NCBI RefSeq assembly: GCF_025465275.1
Contig: NZ_JAODNK010000080.1
Coordinates: 1-64,000 of the forward strand
DNA length: 64,000 nucleotides
Origin: Nocardia sp.
GTDB lineage: Bacteria; Actinomycetota; Actinomycetes; Mycobacteriales; Mycobacteriaceae
Direction of reading: 5' to 3'
Shown: piece by piece, positions 1 through 6,689 of the stretch
Numbering within the stretch: the stretch's first letter is position 1
How the letters are laid out: each line of letters begins with the position of its first letter
The notes under the pieces: model-generated
What the model was told of the DNA's origin: nothing
The model's database searches: none
What the model saw: only the letters and a program-made list of their open reading frames with translations
Program-made: the position numbers and the translations under genes

Positions 1-58
1 TGTTCGCCGCGGGCCCCTCACCCGGAATCGGGCCCGTGTTCTTCGATTCGGTGGTCAC
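1..58 (-). CDS. N-terminal start of a probable HtrA-like protease (partial, cut by window edge)
   Basis: An open frame begins with GTG about 10 nt after the rseA stop codon and stays open to the window edge. The 19 residues visible (starting MTTESKNTGP) carry no domain. The call rests only on position: in mycobacteria sigE, rseA and htrA lie in this order on one strand, and HtrA is a membrane serine protease acting in envelope stress. The Shine-Dalgarno match is weak, so both the start and the identity are uncertain. The rest of the gene lies left of the window. Confidence 0.4.
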   Translation of the reverse strand, partial: MTTESKNTGPIPGEGPAAN

Positions 59-68
59 GCGATGAACT

Positions 69-527
69 CTACTTGCGCCACCAAGAAGTCCACCGTTTGC
101 TGTCGAACGAATCTTCGCGCAGCCCGACGAAGTTCGCGCCACGGGCGAACGTGCTGCGATCGGCATTCAACGTGGTGTCCGCACCGGGGAGTTCCGACAG
201 CGGGATACGACTCAGAGAATCGTGCAGGCGCATCGGCGCGGAAATTTGATCCGACGACTGGCGCAGTGCAATGCGCGCCTGCTGCTGTGCGTCTACTTCC
301 GCCGCGCATTCACGGCAGACGGAAAGATGATGAGCGGCACGCAGATACGCGTTCATCCGCAATTCACCGTCCACATACGCGGCGATGGCCTCACTGGCCA
401 AATGCTCGGTAGGGGCGAAACGAGGTGGTCGACGCGGCGTTCTGTCCTCGCCACTCATAAGCTGCACACCCTTCCGGACCACCTCGGCTACATCGGGAAT
501 GTCGGTGAGCGGGCGCTGAGCCCGCAC
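69..527 (-). CDS. rseA: Anti-sigma-E factor RseA (zinc-binding ZAS protein)
   Basis: Cytoplasmic anti-sigma factor that holds SigE inactive. The 152-residue product has the ZAS signature H67-x3-C71-x2-C74 in a segment (AIAAYVDGELRMNAYLRAAH) very close to mycobacterial RseA. It begins 2 nt past the sigE stop codon, so the two are translated as a pair and share regulation. I keep the GTG start at 527 because the region before the ZAS domain (DVAEVVRKGV) resembles the N-terminus of M. tuberculosis RseA. A shorter ATG start at 458 has a better Shine-Dalgarno (GGAAGGG) and would give 129 residues. No membrane segment is visible, as expected for this soluble subclass. Confidence 0.88.
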   Translation of the reverse strand: MRAQRPLTDIPDVAEVVRKGVQLMSGEDRTPRRPPRFAPTEHLASEAIAAYVDGELRMNAYLRAAHHLSVCRECAAEVDAQQQARIALRQSSDQISAPMRLHDSLSRIPLSELPGADTTLNADRSTFARGANFVGLREDSFDSKRWTSWWRK

Positions 528-529
528 CT

Positions 530-1198
530 TCAGCCGACGTTCTCGGTGGCGGCGAAACGCCGCTCCACTCCATTATGCGCAAGGTGCTCTTTGAGTGCCT
601 GACGTCCTCGGTGGATGCGGCTGCGCACGGTGCCCAGTTTGACCCCGAGCGTGGCGCCGATCTCCTCGTACGACAGACCTTCGATGTCACAGAGCACGAC
701 CGCGGCGCGGAACTCCGGCGCCAGCGAATCCAGTGCGGCCTGCAGCTCCGGGTCCAGATTCGCGTCGTGATAGAGCTGCTCGGGGCCCGGGCCCTCGGAC
801 GGCACCCGGTCGTAGTCCTCGGGCAGCGCCTCCATACGAATACGGTTGCGACGGCGCACCATATCCAGGAACAGATTCGTGGTGATGCGGTGCAGCCAGC
901 CCTCGAAGGTGCCCGGCTGATAGTTCTGCAGCGAGCGGAACACCCGGATGAAGGTTTCCTGGGTCAGATCCTCGGCGTCCTGCTGATCACCGGAGAGGCG
1001 ATAGGCCAGGCGGTACACGCGGTCGGCGTGCTCCCGGACCAGCTCGTCCCAGGTCGGCATCATGGTGCGGTCACCCGTGGCATCGAAGACAGCGGTTCCG
1101 GACAGGGATTCCGCGTTGAGATCGCCGTCCAGCGAGGTATCGCTGGTCAGCAGGTCCTGCGCGGGCAGGATGACGGGTTCACGCGCCGTGTCGACCAT
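530..1198 (-). CDS. sigE: ECF RNA polymerase sigma factor SigE
   Basis: Extracytoplasmic-function sigma factor that directs transcription during envelope and oxidative stress. Region 2 contains RVYRLAYRLSGDQQDAEDLTQ and the DNA-melting part RRRNRIRMEALPEDYDRVP; region 4 contains GLSYEEIGATLGVKLGTVRS, the helix-turn-helix for the -35 box. Conservation with M. tuberculosis SigE over the core is very high. Start: ATG 1198 is preceded by a strong AGGAGG, though 13 nt away; the frame stays open further upstream (ATG at 1315), and mycobacterial sigE is known to use alternative starts. It is divergent from the O-methyltransferase and followed directly by rseA. Confidence 0.94.
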   Translation of the reverse strand: MVDTAREPVILPAQDLLTSDTSLDGDLNAESLSGTAVFDATGDRTMMPTWDELVREHADRVYRLAYRLSGDQQDAEDLTQETFIRVFRSLQNYQPGTFEGWLHRITTNLFLDMVRRRNRIRMEALPEDYDRVPSEGPGPEQLYHDANLDPELQAALDSLAPEFRAAVVLCDIEGLSYEEIGATLGVKLGTVRSRIHRGRQALKEHLAHNGVERRFAATENVG

Positions 1199-1434
1199 GT
1201 GGATGGGATTACCTCCTACTCGGGACCATCGGTTCCGACTGCCGGGTACAACCGACCTGGTGGGTCGTGTGTTCCCGGTCGCCGAGCCGACGGTCGCTGG
1301 CCTGACGTAGCCCATACTCTTGCCGGTCCTGATGTGCTCGCCGTATGTGGACGCTGAGGGACACCTGAGAAAAATCGCCACACCGGTAGATCACCGCCAC
1401 GCGATAGCGGCTCCGCGCCGTTAGCCTCATATCC

Positions 1435-2079
1435 GTGAGCCTGACTCCCGCGACGAACCTGCAGCGCAACCTCGCCTACGTGGAGGAATCCGTCGCCGAG
1501 GACGAGATCCTCGTCGCCGCGCGCGAACGCGCCCTCGAACTCGGCGCTGCGCCCGTGCCGCCCTCGGTGGGCGCACTCCTGAGCATGTACTCCCAGCTCC
1601 TGGGTGCGCGGGCGGTGGTGGAGGTCGGCACCGGGGCCGGCGTCAGCGGACTGTGGCTGCTGGACGGTATGCGCGAGGACGGCACCCTGACCACCATCGA
1701 CTCCGAACCCGAGCATCAGCGCGCGGCCCGGGAAGCCTTCCGTTCCGCCGAGATCACGCCCGCCCGCACCCGGCTCATCAACGGCCGGGCCCTGGATGTG
1801 TTGCCGCGCTTGGCAGATGGCGCCTACGACCTGGTGTTCATCGATGCCGCACCGCTCGAGCATCCGCAGTATGTGGATCAGGCTGTGCGCCTGCTGCGGG
1901 AGGGCGGGGCGATTCTGCTGCACAATGCGCTGCTCGGCGGGCGGGTGCCGGATCCGGCGCAGCGCGATCCGCAGACGCAGGCGGTGCGGGCGGCGACCCG
2001 GGCGATCGCGGAGAATCCGCTGCTCACCAGTGTGCTGATTCCGGTGGGTGACGGGCTGCTCTGCGCCTCGCGAGGGTAG
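1435..2079 (+). CDS. SAM-dependent O-methyltransferase (Rv1220c-type)
   Basis: Cation-dependent O-methyltransferase of the caffeoyl-CoA/MDMC family (PF01596), 214 residues, the usual length. The SAM-binding loop VVEVGTGAGVSGLWLL is at residues 61-76 and the metal/substrate motif YDLVFIDAAPLEHPQYV near residue 130. Its substrate cannot be told from sequence. It starts with GTG and is divergent from sigE across about 236 bp, the same arrangement as Rv1220c and sigE in M. tuberculosis. No clear Shine-Dalgarno precedes the start, so the message may be leaderless. Confidence 0.87.
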   Translation: MSLTPATNLQRNLAYVEESVAEDEILVAARERALELGAAPVPPSVGALLSMYSQLLGARAVVEVGTGAGVSGLWLLDGMREDGTLTTIDSEPEHQRAAREAFRSAEITPARTRLINGRALDVLPRLADGAYDLVFIDAAPLEHPQYVDQAVRLLREGGAILLHNALLGGRVPDPAQRDPQTQAVRAATRAIAENPLLTSVLIPVGDGLLCASRG

Positions 2080-2125
2080 TTGCCGCGGCGATTGTCCGCA
2101 TCGCAATATTCAGCACCGGCCTAAC

Positions 2126-2141
2126 TTTCCGCATGCGGAAA
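2126..2141. repeat. 16-bp perfect palindrome downstream of the O-methyltransferase
   Basis: TTTCCGCATGCGGAAA is exactly self-complementary and lies 47 nt past the O-methyltransferase stop, in a relatively AT-rich intergenic region before the TetR gene. It has no loop and no T-run, so it looks more like a protein-binding site than a terminator. No regulator can be assigned. Confidence 0.5.
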
Positions 2142-2207
2142 TTCCGCGTCGAAGCTGCATGAAAGTCTGTCCGACTCCTGTTCGTGTGGGGTCTTGCCAA
2201 GTGGTTG

Positions 2208-2237
2208 AACGAGTGTTTAATCTATTAAACATGCGTT
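2208..2237 (+). promoter_or_regulatory. 30-bp imperfect palindrome over the TetR start codon (probable operator)
   Basis: The arms are AACG-N2-TGTTTAAT and ATTAAACA-N2-CGTT around a central CT. The inner 16 bp (2215-2230) end immediately before the ATG at 2231 and the outer arm runs into the first codons. The size and two-fold symmetry fit a TetR-family dimer site. Binding here would block both transcription and ribosome access, so autoregulation of the TetR gene and its downstream ABC genes is likely. Confidence 0.75.
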
Positions 2238-2860
2238 CAGCCGCTGAAGATCTGACCACCCGGGCACGGATTCGCGATGCCGCGATCGCAGTGATCGGGC
2301 AGCAAGGGTTCGGGGTGGGAGTGCGGGCTATCGCCGCGGCGGCGGGGGTGTCACCCGGGCTCGTGAACCATCACTTCGGCTCCAAGGAGGGGCTCCGCGA
2401 AGTCTGCGACGAGCAGGTGCGGGAGGTGGTACGGACCGCCAAGCTGGAATCGATGGAGCATCCGTCGCCGAACGGCTGGATCCAGGCGCTGGCGGAGGTG
2501 GAGAGCTTCGCGCCGTATATGGCGTACGTACTGCGTAGCTTTCAGGCCGGCGGCAGTCTGATGCTGACCTTCTTCGAGCAGATGGTCGGCGACGTCGAGC
2601 AGTACCTCGCCGCCGGCGTTGCTGCCGGAACTCTCAAGGCCCCACGGGATTTGAAGGCTACTGCCAGATATATCGCCACCACCAACAGTGGCGGAATGAT
2701 GATGTTCCTGCAGCTGTACGACGCACGGAACGAGGGTCCGATGGACTTTCGAAAAGCCTTGCGCGAGTACGCCGATGTCATGACGCTGCCCGCTGTCGAG
2801 ATCTACACACACGGGCTGCTGGCGGACTCGGCGATCTTCGATGCCATGACTCAGCAGTAA
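2231..2860 (+). CDS. TetR-family regulator of the adjacent ABC exporter (Rv1219c-type)
   Basis: DNA-binding repressor of 209 residues. The N-terminal helix-turn-helix (RAIAAAAGVSPGLVNHHFGSKEGL, about residues 32-55) is typical TetR; the remainder is a helical ligand-binding domain similar to Rv1219c. The start is ATG 2231, directly after a 16-bp palindrome; the frame extends upstream but that part is not TetR-like. There is no Shine-Dalgarno, so a leaderless message is possible. The ABC exporter genes follow on the same strand 40 nt downstream, and in M. tuberculosis Rv1219c represses the equivalent pair. Confidence 0.88.
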   Translation: MRSAAEDLTTRARIRDAAIAVIGQQGFGVGVRAIAAAAGVSPGLVNHHFGSKEGLREVCDEQVREVVRTAKLESMEHPSPNGWIQALAEVESFAPYMAYVLRSFQAGGSLMLTFFEQMVGDVEQYLAAGVAAGTLKAPRDLKATARYIATTNSGGMMMFLQLYDARNEGPMDFRKALREYADVMTLPAVEIYTHGLLADSAIFDAMTQQ

Positions 2861-2900
2861 TCACTGTTACCGAGAAATCGTTTTCCTACAAGGAGATTCG

Positions 2901-3875
2901 ATGAACGTTCCGGCCAGCTCGGCCATTACGGTTCGAGACCTGCACAAGCACTTCGGGCAGGTGCGCGCTCTCGACGGCCTCGACCTCGAGGTCGCCGAAG
3001 GCGAGGTGCACGGCTTCCTGGGGCCCAACGGCGCGGGCAAATCCACCACCATCAGAATTCTGCTCGGCATTCTCTCGCGGACCTCCGGGGAGGCCGTGGT
3101 GCTCGGGCGCGATCCGTGGTCCGACGCGGTCGCTCTGCACAGCGATATCGCTTATGTCCCAGGCGATGTCACGCTATGGCCGTCGCTCTCCGGCGGCGAG
3201 ACCATCGATATGCTGGCGCGCATGCGCGGCGGTATCGACCAGGCTCGGCGCGCGGAGCTGATCGAACGCTTCGAGCTCGACCCGCGCAAGAAGGCCCGCA
3301 CCTATTCGAAGGGCAACCGGCAGAAAGTCGCTCTGGTATCGGCGTTCTCGTCGAATGCGCGGCTGCTGCTGCTCGACGAGCCCACCTCCGGCCTGGATCC
3401 GCTGATGGAGCAGGCCTTCGGCGAATGCATCACCGAGGCCTCGGCGCGCGGCACCACGGTGCTGCTGTCCAGCCACATTCTCTCCGAGGTGGAGAAGCTG
3501 TGTCAGCGGGTCACCATCATCCGGGCCGGGAAGACGGTCGAGACCGGGACACTGGCCGAGATGCGGCATTTGAGCCGGACCTCCATCAGCGCCGAAATGA
3601 TCGGGGACCCGGGCGATCTCAGTCGGATTCCGGGCGTCAGTGATATCAGTATCGAGAACCACACGCTGCACTGCCAGGTGGACAGCGCGCACCTCGGTGA
3701 CCTCATCAAGGTGCTCGGCGACGTCGGCGTGCGCAGCCTGGTCAGCCAGCCGCCGACGCTGGAAGAGCTTTTCCTGCGCCACTATTCGCTCGACGGCGAG
3801 GCCGCGGCGGAGTCGGCGGACGCCGCACGCGAGTCGGGGCGGCACGCTCGCGAGTCGGAGAAGGTCGCGAAATGA
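2901..3875 (+). CDS. ABC exporter ATP-binding protein (Rv1218c-type multidrug efflux)
   Basis: ATPase subunit of a two-gene exporter, 324 residues. Walker A GPNGAGKST is at residues 41-49, a signature variant YSKGNRQK at about 135-142, and Walker B LLLLDEP at 155-161; the C-terminal 80 residues are an extension common in this drug-exporter group. A strong AAGGAG lies 7 nt before the ATG. It overlaps the permease gene by 4 nt (ATGA), so the subunits are translationally coupled. The M. tuberculosis counterpart pumps several drug classes; the substrate here is inferred only. Confidence 0.9.
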   Translation: MNVPASSAITVRDLHKHFGQVRALDGLDLEVAEGEVHGFLGPNGAGKSTTIRILLGILSRTSGEAVVLGRDPWSDAVALHSDIAYVPGDVTLWPSLSGGETIDMLARMRGGIDQARRAELIERFELDPRKKARTYSKGNRQKVALVSAFSSNARLLLLDEPTSGLDPLMEQAFGECITEASARGTTVLLSSHILSEVEKLCQRVTIIRAGKTVETGTLAEMRHLSRTSISAEMIGDPGDLSRIPGVSDISIENHTLHCQVDSAHLGDLIKVLGDVGVRSLVSQPPTLEELFLRHYSLDGEAAAESADAARESGRHARESEKVAK

Positions 3876-5518
3876 CCGCCATCACCGCCCCTCGGATATT
3901 CGAATCACCGGTTCGCGCAGCCGATTTCACCGGCACGGGGCAGTTGTTACGACTGTTCCTGCGCCGCGATCGGGTGGTGCTGCCGCTGTGGGTGCTGCTG
4001 CTGGGACTACCGGTCGGCAGCTTGTACATCGGCAGCATCGACAAGGTCTACAAGACCCCGGCCGATCTGGCCTCGTTCGCCGCCTCCATTCTCGCCAGCC
4101 CAGCCCAGCTGGCCATGTATGGGCCGGTGTACAACACCAGCCTCGGCGCGACCGGCATCTGGAAGGCGGGGATGTTCTATGTGATCATCGCCGTCGCCAC
4201 CATCCTCACCGTCATCCGGCACACCCGCGCCGAGGAGGAGACCGGGCGCGGTGAGCTGCTCGCCGCCACCCGGGTGGGCAGGTTCGCGGAGCTGACCGCG
4301 GCGCTGCTGCTCGCCTACGGCGCCTCGCTGGCCGTGGGGCTGCTGGCCTTCCTAAGCCTCTACAGCCAGCCCGTGCCGCACGAGGGATCGCTGGCCTTCG
4401 GGTTGGCCCTGGCCGGATCCGGTGCGGTCTTCGCCTCTGTCGCCGCGGTGACCGCGCAGTTGAGTAGCAGTGCGCGCCTGGCTCGTGGCATCGCCTTCGC
4501 GGTGCTGGGAGTCACCTACACGCTGCGGGCGGTCGGCGATGTCCGTGCCACGGACGGACCCACCAGCCCGCTCACCTGGTTGTCGCCGCTGGGATGGTCG
4601 CTGCAGGTGCGACCGTACGCGGGGGATCACTTCGCGGTGCTGCTGCTGCATCTGGCCGCTGTGCTCGTACTGACCGCGATCGCGTACACGCTGCTGCGCA
4701 ATCGCGATATCGGCGCGGGAATGATCGCCGAACGCCCGGGCGCGGCGACCGCTGGGCCGGGATTGAGTGGTCCGTTCGGGCTGGCCTGGCGGCTGCAGCG
4801 TGGTTCGCTGATCTCCTGGACCCTCGGGCTCGCCCTGTACGGCCTGCTCATCGGCAGTGTTGTGCACGGCATCGGTGACGAACTCGGCTCCAGTCAGTCG
4901 ATCCGGGACATGATCACCCGCATGGGTGGCTCGGCGTCCCTGGAGAATTCGATGATCACCTACGCCTTCACCATGCTCGCGGTGATCGCGGCCGCCTACT
5001 CGATCTCGGCGACGCTGCGGTTGCACGGTGAGGAGGCCGCGGATCGCGCGGAGACCGTGCTCACCGGCTCGGTATCGCGAATCCGCTGGGCCGCCTCGCA
5101 TCTGGTGTTCGCGCTGGGTGGTCCGGCGCTGGCGCTGCTGCTCTCCGGGCTGCTCGCCGGCCTGGTGTACGGGCGCGCGGCCGGGGATATCGGCGGAAAG
5201 CTGCCCGGCGTGCTGGCCGCCGCGGCGGTGCAGTTGCCGGCGGTGTGGATCTTCACCGGCGTCACCCTCGTGCTCTTCGGACTGTTGCCGCGCTGGACGC
5301 CCGTTGCCTGGGGTGTGCTGTCGGCCGCCATTGCGGTCTTCCTGCTCGGCTCGATCTCCGGTGCGCCGCAATGGTTCCGGGATATCGACCCGTTCGAGCA
5401 CGCACCGAAGGTGCCCGGTGGTGATTTCTCCGCCACCCCGCTCATCGTGCTGGTGATCGTCGCCGTCGGACTGATCACCGTGGGGCTGATCGGATTCCGC
5501 CGCCGCGACCTGCGGTAA
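3872..5518 (+). CDS. ABC exporter permease (Rv1217c-type, about 12 membrane segments)
   Basis: Membrane subunit partnering the upstream ATPase. The 548-residue protein has two homologous halves, each with about six hydrophobic helices, beginning with LRLFLRRDRVVLPLWVLLLGLPVG and restarting near residue 300 (FGLAWRLQRGSLISWTLGLALYG). The conserved RAEEETGRGELLAATRVGR and HGEEAADRAETVLTGSVSR segments are the family's cytoplasmic loops, one per half. The length matches Rv1217c. The ATG overlaps the ATPase stop. The dispersed repeat begins shortly after its stop codon. Confidence 0.9.
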   Translation: MTAITAPRIFESPVRAADFTGTGQLLRLFLRRDRVVLPLWVLLLGLPVGSLYIGSIDKVYKTPADLASFAASILASPAQLAMYGPVYNTSLGATGIWKAGMFYVIIAVATILTVIRHTRAEEETGRGELLAATRVGRFAELTAALLLAYGASLAVGLLAFLSLYSQPVPHEGSLAFGLALAGSGAVFASVAAVTAQLSSSARLARGIAFAVLGVTYTLRAVGDVRATDGPTSPLTWLSPLGWSLQVRPYAGDHFAVLLLHLAAVLVLTAIAYTLLRNRDIGAGMIAERPGAATAGPGLSGPFGLAWRLQRGSLISWTLGLALYGLLIGSVVHGIGDELGSSQSIRDMITRMGGSASLENSMITYAFTMLAVIAAAYSISATLRLHGEEAADRAETVLTGSVSRIRWAASHLVFALGGPALALLLSGLLAGLVYGRAAGDIGGKLPGVLAAAAVQLPAVWIFTGVTLVLFGLLPRWTPVAWGVLSAAIAVFLLGSISGAPQWFRDIDPFEHAPKVPGGDFSATPLIVLVIVAVGLITVGLIGFRRRDLR

Positions 5519-5555
5519 GCCGATCCGCCTCCCCGGAGCCGATCCGCCTCCCCGG
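5518..5555. repeat. Two tandem copies of a 19-bp unit
   Basis: The unit AGCCGATCCGCCTCCCCGG occurs twice back to back, starting at the last base of the permease stop codon. The last 12 bp of the second unit are also one end of the 130-bp dispersed repeat, so the tandem looks like a local duplication of that repeat's edge. Confidence 0.85.
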
Positions 5556-5673
5556 ACCTTTTGCCGAGCACCTAGGTGCTCGGCAAGTAGCGTCGCGGGG
5601 TGGCGGTCACAGCCTGGCTCGGTCAGCCCGTACCCGGTGAGTTACCCCGACCGTGCGAAATCAGTTGTCACCT
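5544..5673 (-). repeat. Dispersed 130-bp repeat, copy 1
   Basis: Read on the minus strand, this 130-bp segment is about 91% identical, with one single-base gap, to 15892-16020 on the plus strand. It contains a perfect loopless 26-bp palindrome at 5561-5586 (half-site TTGCCGAGCACCT) and has conserved edges (CCGCCTCCCCGG at one end, GACAACTGATTTCG near the other). It lies in non-coding DNA just past the permease stop codon and could end transcription from it. It encodes nothing recognisable. Its size and symmetry suit a MITE-like or REP/MIRU-like element. Confidence 0.85.
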
Positions 5674-5856
5674 CACAATTCGCGTAGCCGATCATATTGT
5701 GCTGCAATAAATTCCGGGGTATCCACCGGGATGCTGCAACCACCCGGTGCGGAGTCCCGGCCCGTCGAGGGCAGTGCTGGGGCAGGGCTTGGGGGTGGAT
5801 TCAGTCGCAGCGCCGGTGGTACACGAATAGGGGGACCGATTTAGAGGAGGTGGGGG
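5674..5856. other. Non-coding stretch before the small membrane protein
   Basis: Between the dispersed repeat and the 5857 start I see no coding pattern and no terminator. Only the Shine-Dalgarno GAGGAGG at its right end is clear. The promoter for 5857 presumably lies here. Confidence 0.4.
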
Positions 5857-6066
5857 ATGTTCGATTCACTGGTACTCGGTACGCATCTGCCGGCTGGATG
5901 GCTATGGCCCGCAATGATCTTCTTCGGACTGGTCGTCTTCGCGGCACTCCTGGTGTTGCTGCTGGTCGGCGGTTCGCGATTCGATGATCGCTCGAATGTG
6001 GTGCCTTCGACGCCGGTTTCGTGCGCACCCTTTGCCTGCGTCACCACGGCCCCGGCGCCAGGCTAG
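5857..6066 (+). CDS. Small single-pass membrane protein, unknown function
   Basis: 69 residues with one membrane helix (WPAMIFFGLVVFAALLVLLLVGG, about residues 17-39) and a short polar C-terminus ending in CVTTAPAPG. A very strong GAGGAGG 6 nt before the ATG supports real translation. I do not recognise the family. It is followed 60 nt later by another unknown gene on the same strand, so the two may be co-transcribed. Confidence 0.65.
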   Translation: MFDSLVLGTHLPAGWLWPAMIFFGLVVFAALLVLLLVGGSRFDDRSNVVPSTPVSCAPFACVTTAPAPG

Positions 6067-6126
6067 AGGGTTACGGCGGACCGGTTGCGGATACTCCAGG
6101 GAAAAGTTCGACGAGTGAGGTTTTCC

Positions 6127-6606
6127 ATGGGTCAGCGACCTCCGGCCGTGGTGGGTTTGTATTTCCGTGAGTCGCGCCAGTGGCGGCGTATTGCCGAATT
6201 CCGGCTCACCGCAGACGGTCACGCCAGCTTCCGGGCGGTGGATCCGGTCGAAGGGCTGGTCGCGCGGGTCTGGTACCACCAGGGTGTGGACATTCTCGGC
6301 GAGGAGCGCACGGTGCTGCCGGACGACGGCCCGGCCTTCCTGCGAGCCCTGTTGCAACCATTCGGATTTCGCGACTATCGCTTCCGAGATGACAGCCGCA
6401 CCGGCACGCACGGCGCGAACGGCCTGCCGCGCAACGGGCACGGCCGGCCCTGGCACGACACCCCGGGGGCCGCAATCGATTCCGAATGCGTGCGATGCGC
6501 CGACCACGACCACGCCGGGACGGCCGACGAGGCGGCGAGCCACAGCGCCCACCGGCCCGCGGCCTGGCGTGCCTTCGACGGGGACACCGTCCGCTTCTCG
6601 ACCTAG
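6127..6606 (+). CDS. Hypothetical protein, 159 residues
   Basis: I do not recognise this protein. The N-terminal ~90 residues (AVVGLYFRESRQWRRIAEFRL, then VARVWYHQGVDILGEERTVLPDDG and FLRALLQPF) look like a small folded domain. The C-terminal part is His/Asp/Arg-rich and contains CVRCADHDH, a possible metal-binding stretch. ATG 6127 is chosen because GAGG lies 6 nt upstream. Its TAG stop codon is built from the TA target duplication and the first base of the IS element; before the insertion the same TAG was present, so the protein was not changed. Confidence 0.6.
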   Translation: MGQRPPAVVGLYFRESRQWRRIAEFRLTADGHASFRAVDPVEGLVARVWYHQGVDILGEERTVLPDDGPAFLRALLQPFGFRDYRFRDDSRTGTHGANGLPRNGHGRPWHDTPGAAIDSECVRCADHDHAGTADEAASHSAHRPAAWRAFDGDTVRFST

Positions 6607-6621
6607 TGAGCTGGTTCTGAG
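6606..6621 (+). repeat. IS630 left terminal inverted repeat
   Basis: GTGAGCTGGTTCTGAG is the exact reverse complement of 7757-7772. With the flanking TA and one more base on each side the match is 19 bp. Confidence 0.92.
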
Positions 6622-6689
6622 GTTGGGTGTCAGCTGGTGTTGACCAGGTGTGATTGCTGTTGATCTCGGATCAGGGGTGTCCTGGTGAC

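Noticed and set aside
1201..1434. SigE-type autoregulatory promoter in the sigE/O-methyltransferase gap
   Set aside because: A GGTTCC occurs near 1230 but no matching -10 CGTT at the right distance was seen.
4352..5401. 349-codon antisense frame within the ABC permease gene
   Set aside because: Gln/Arg/Gly-rich shadow of a membrane protein gene; no independent support.
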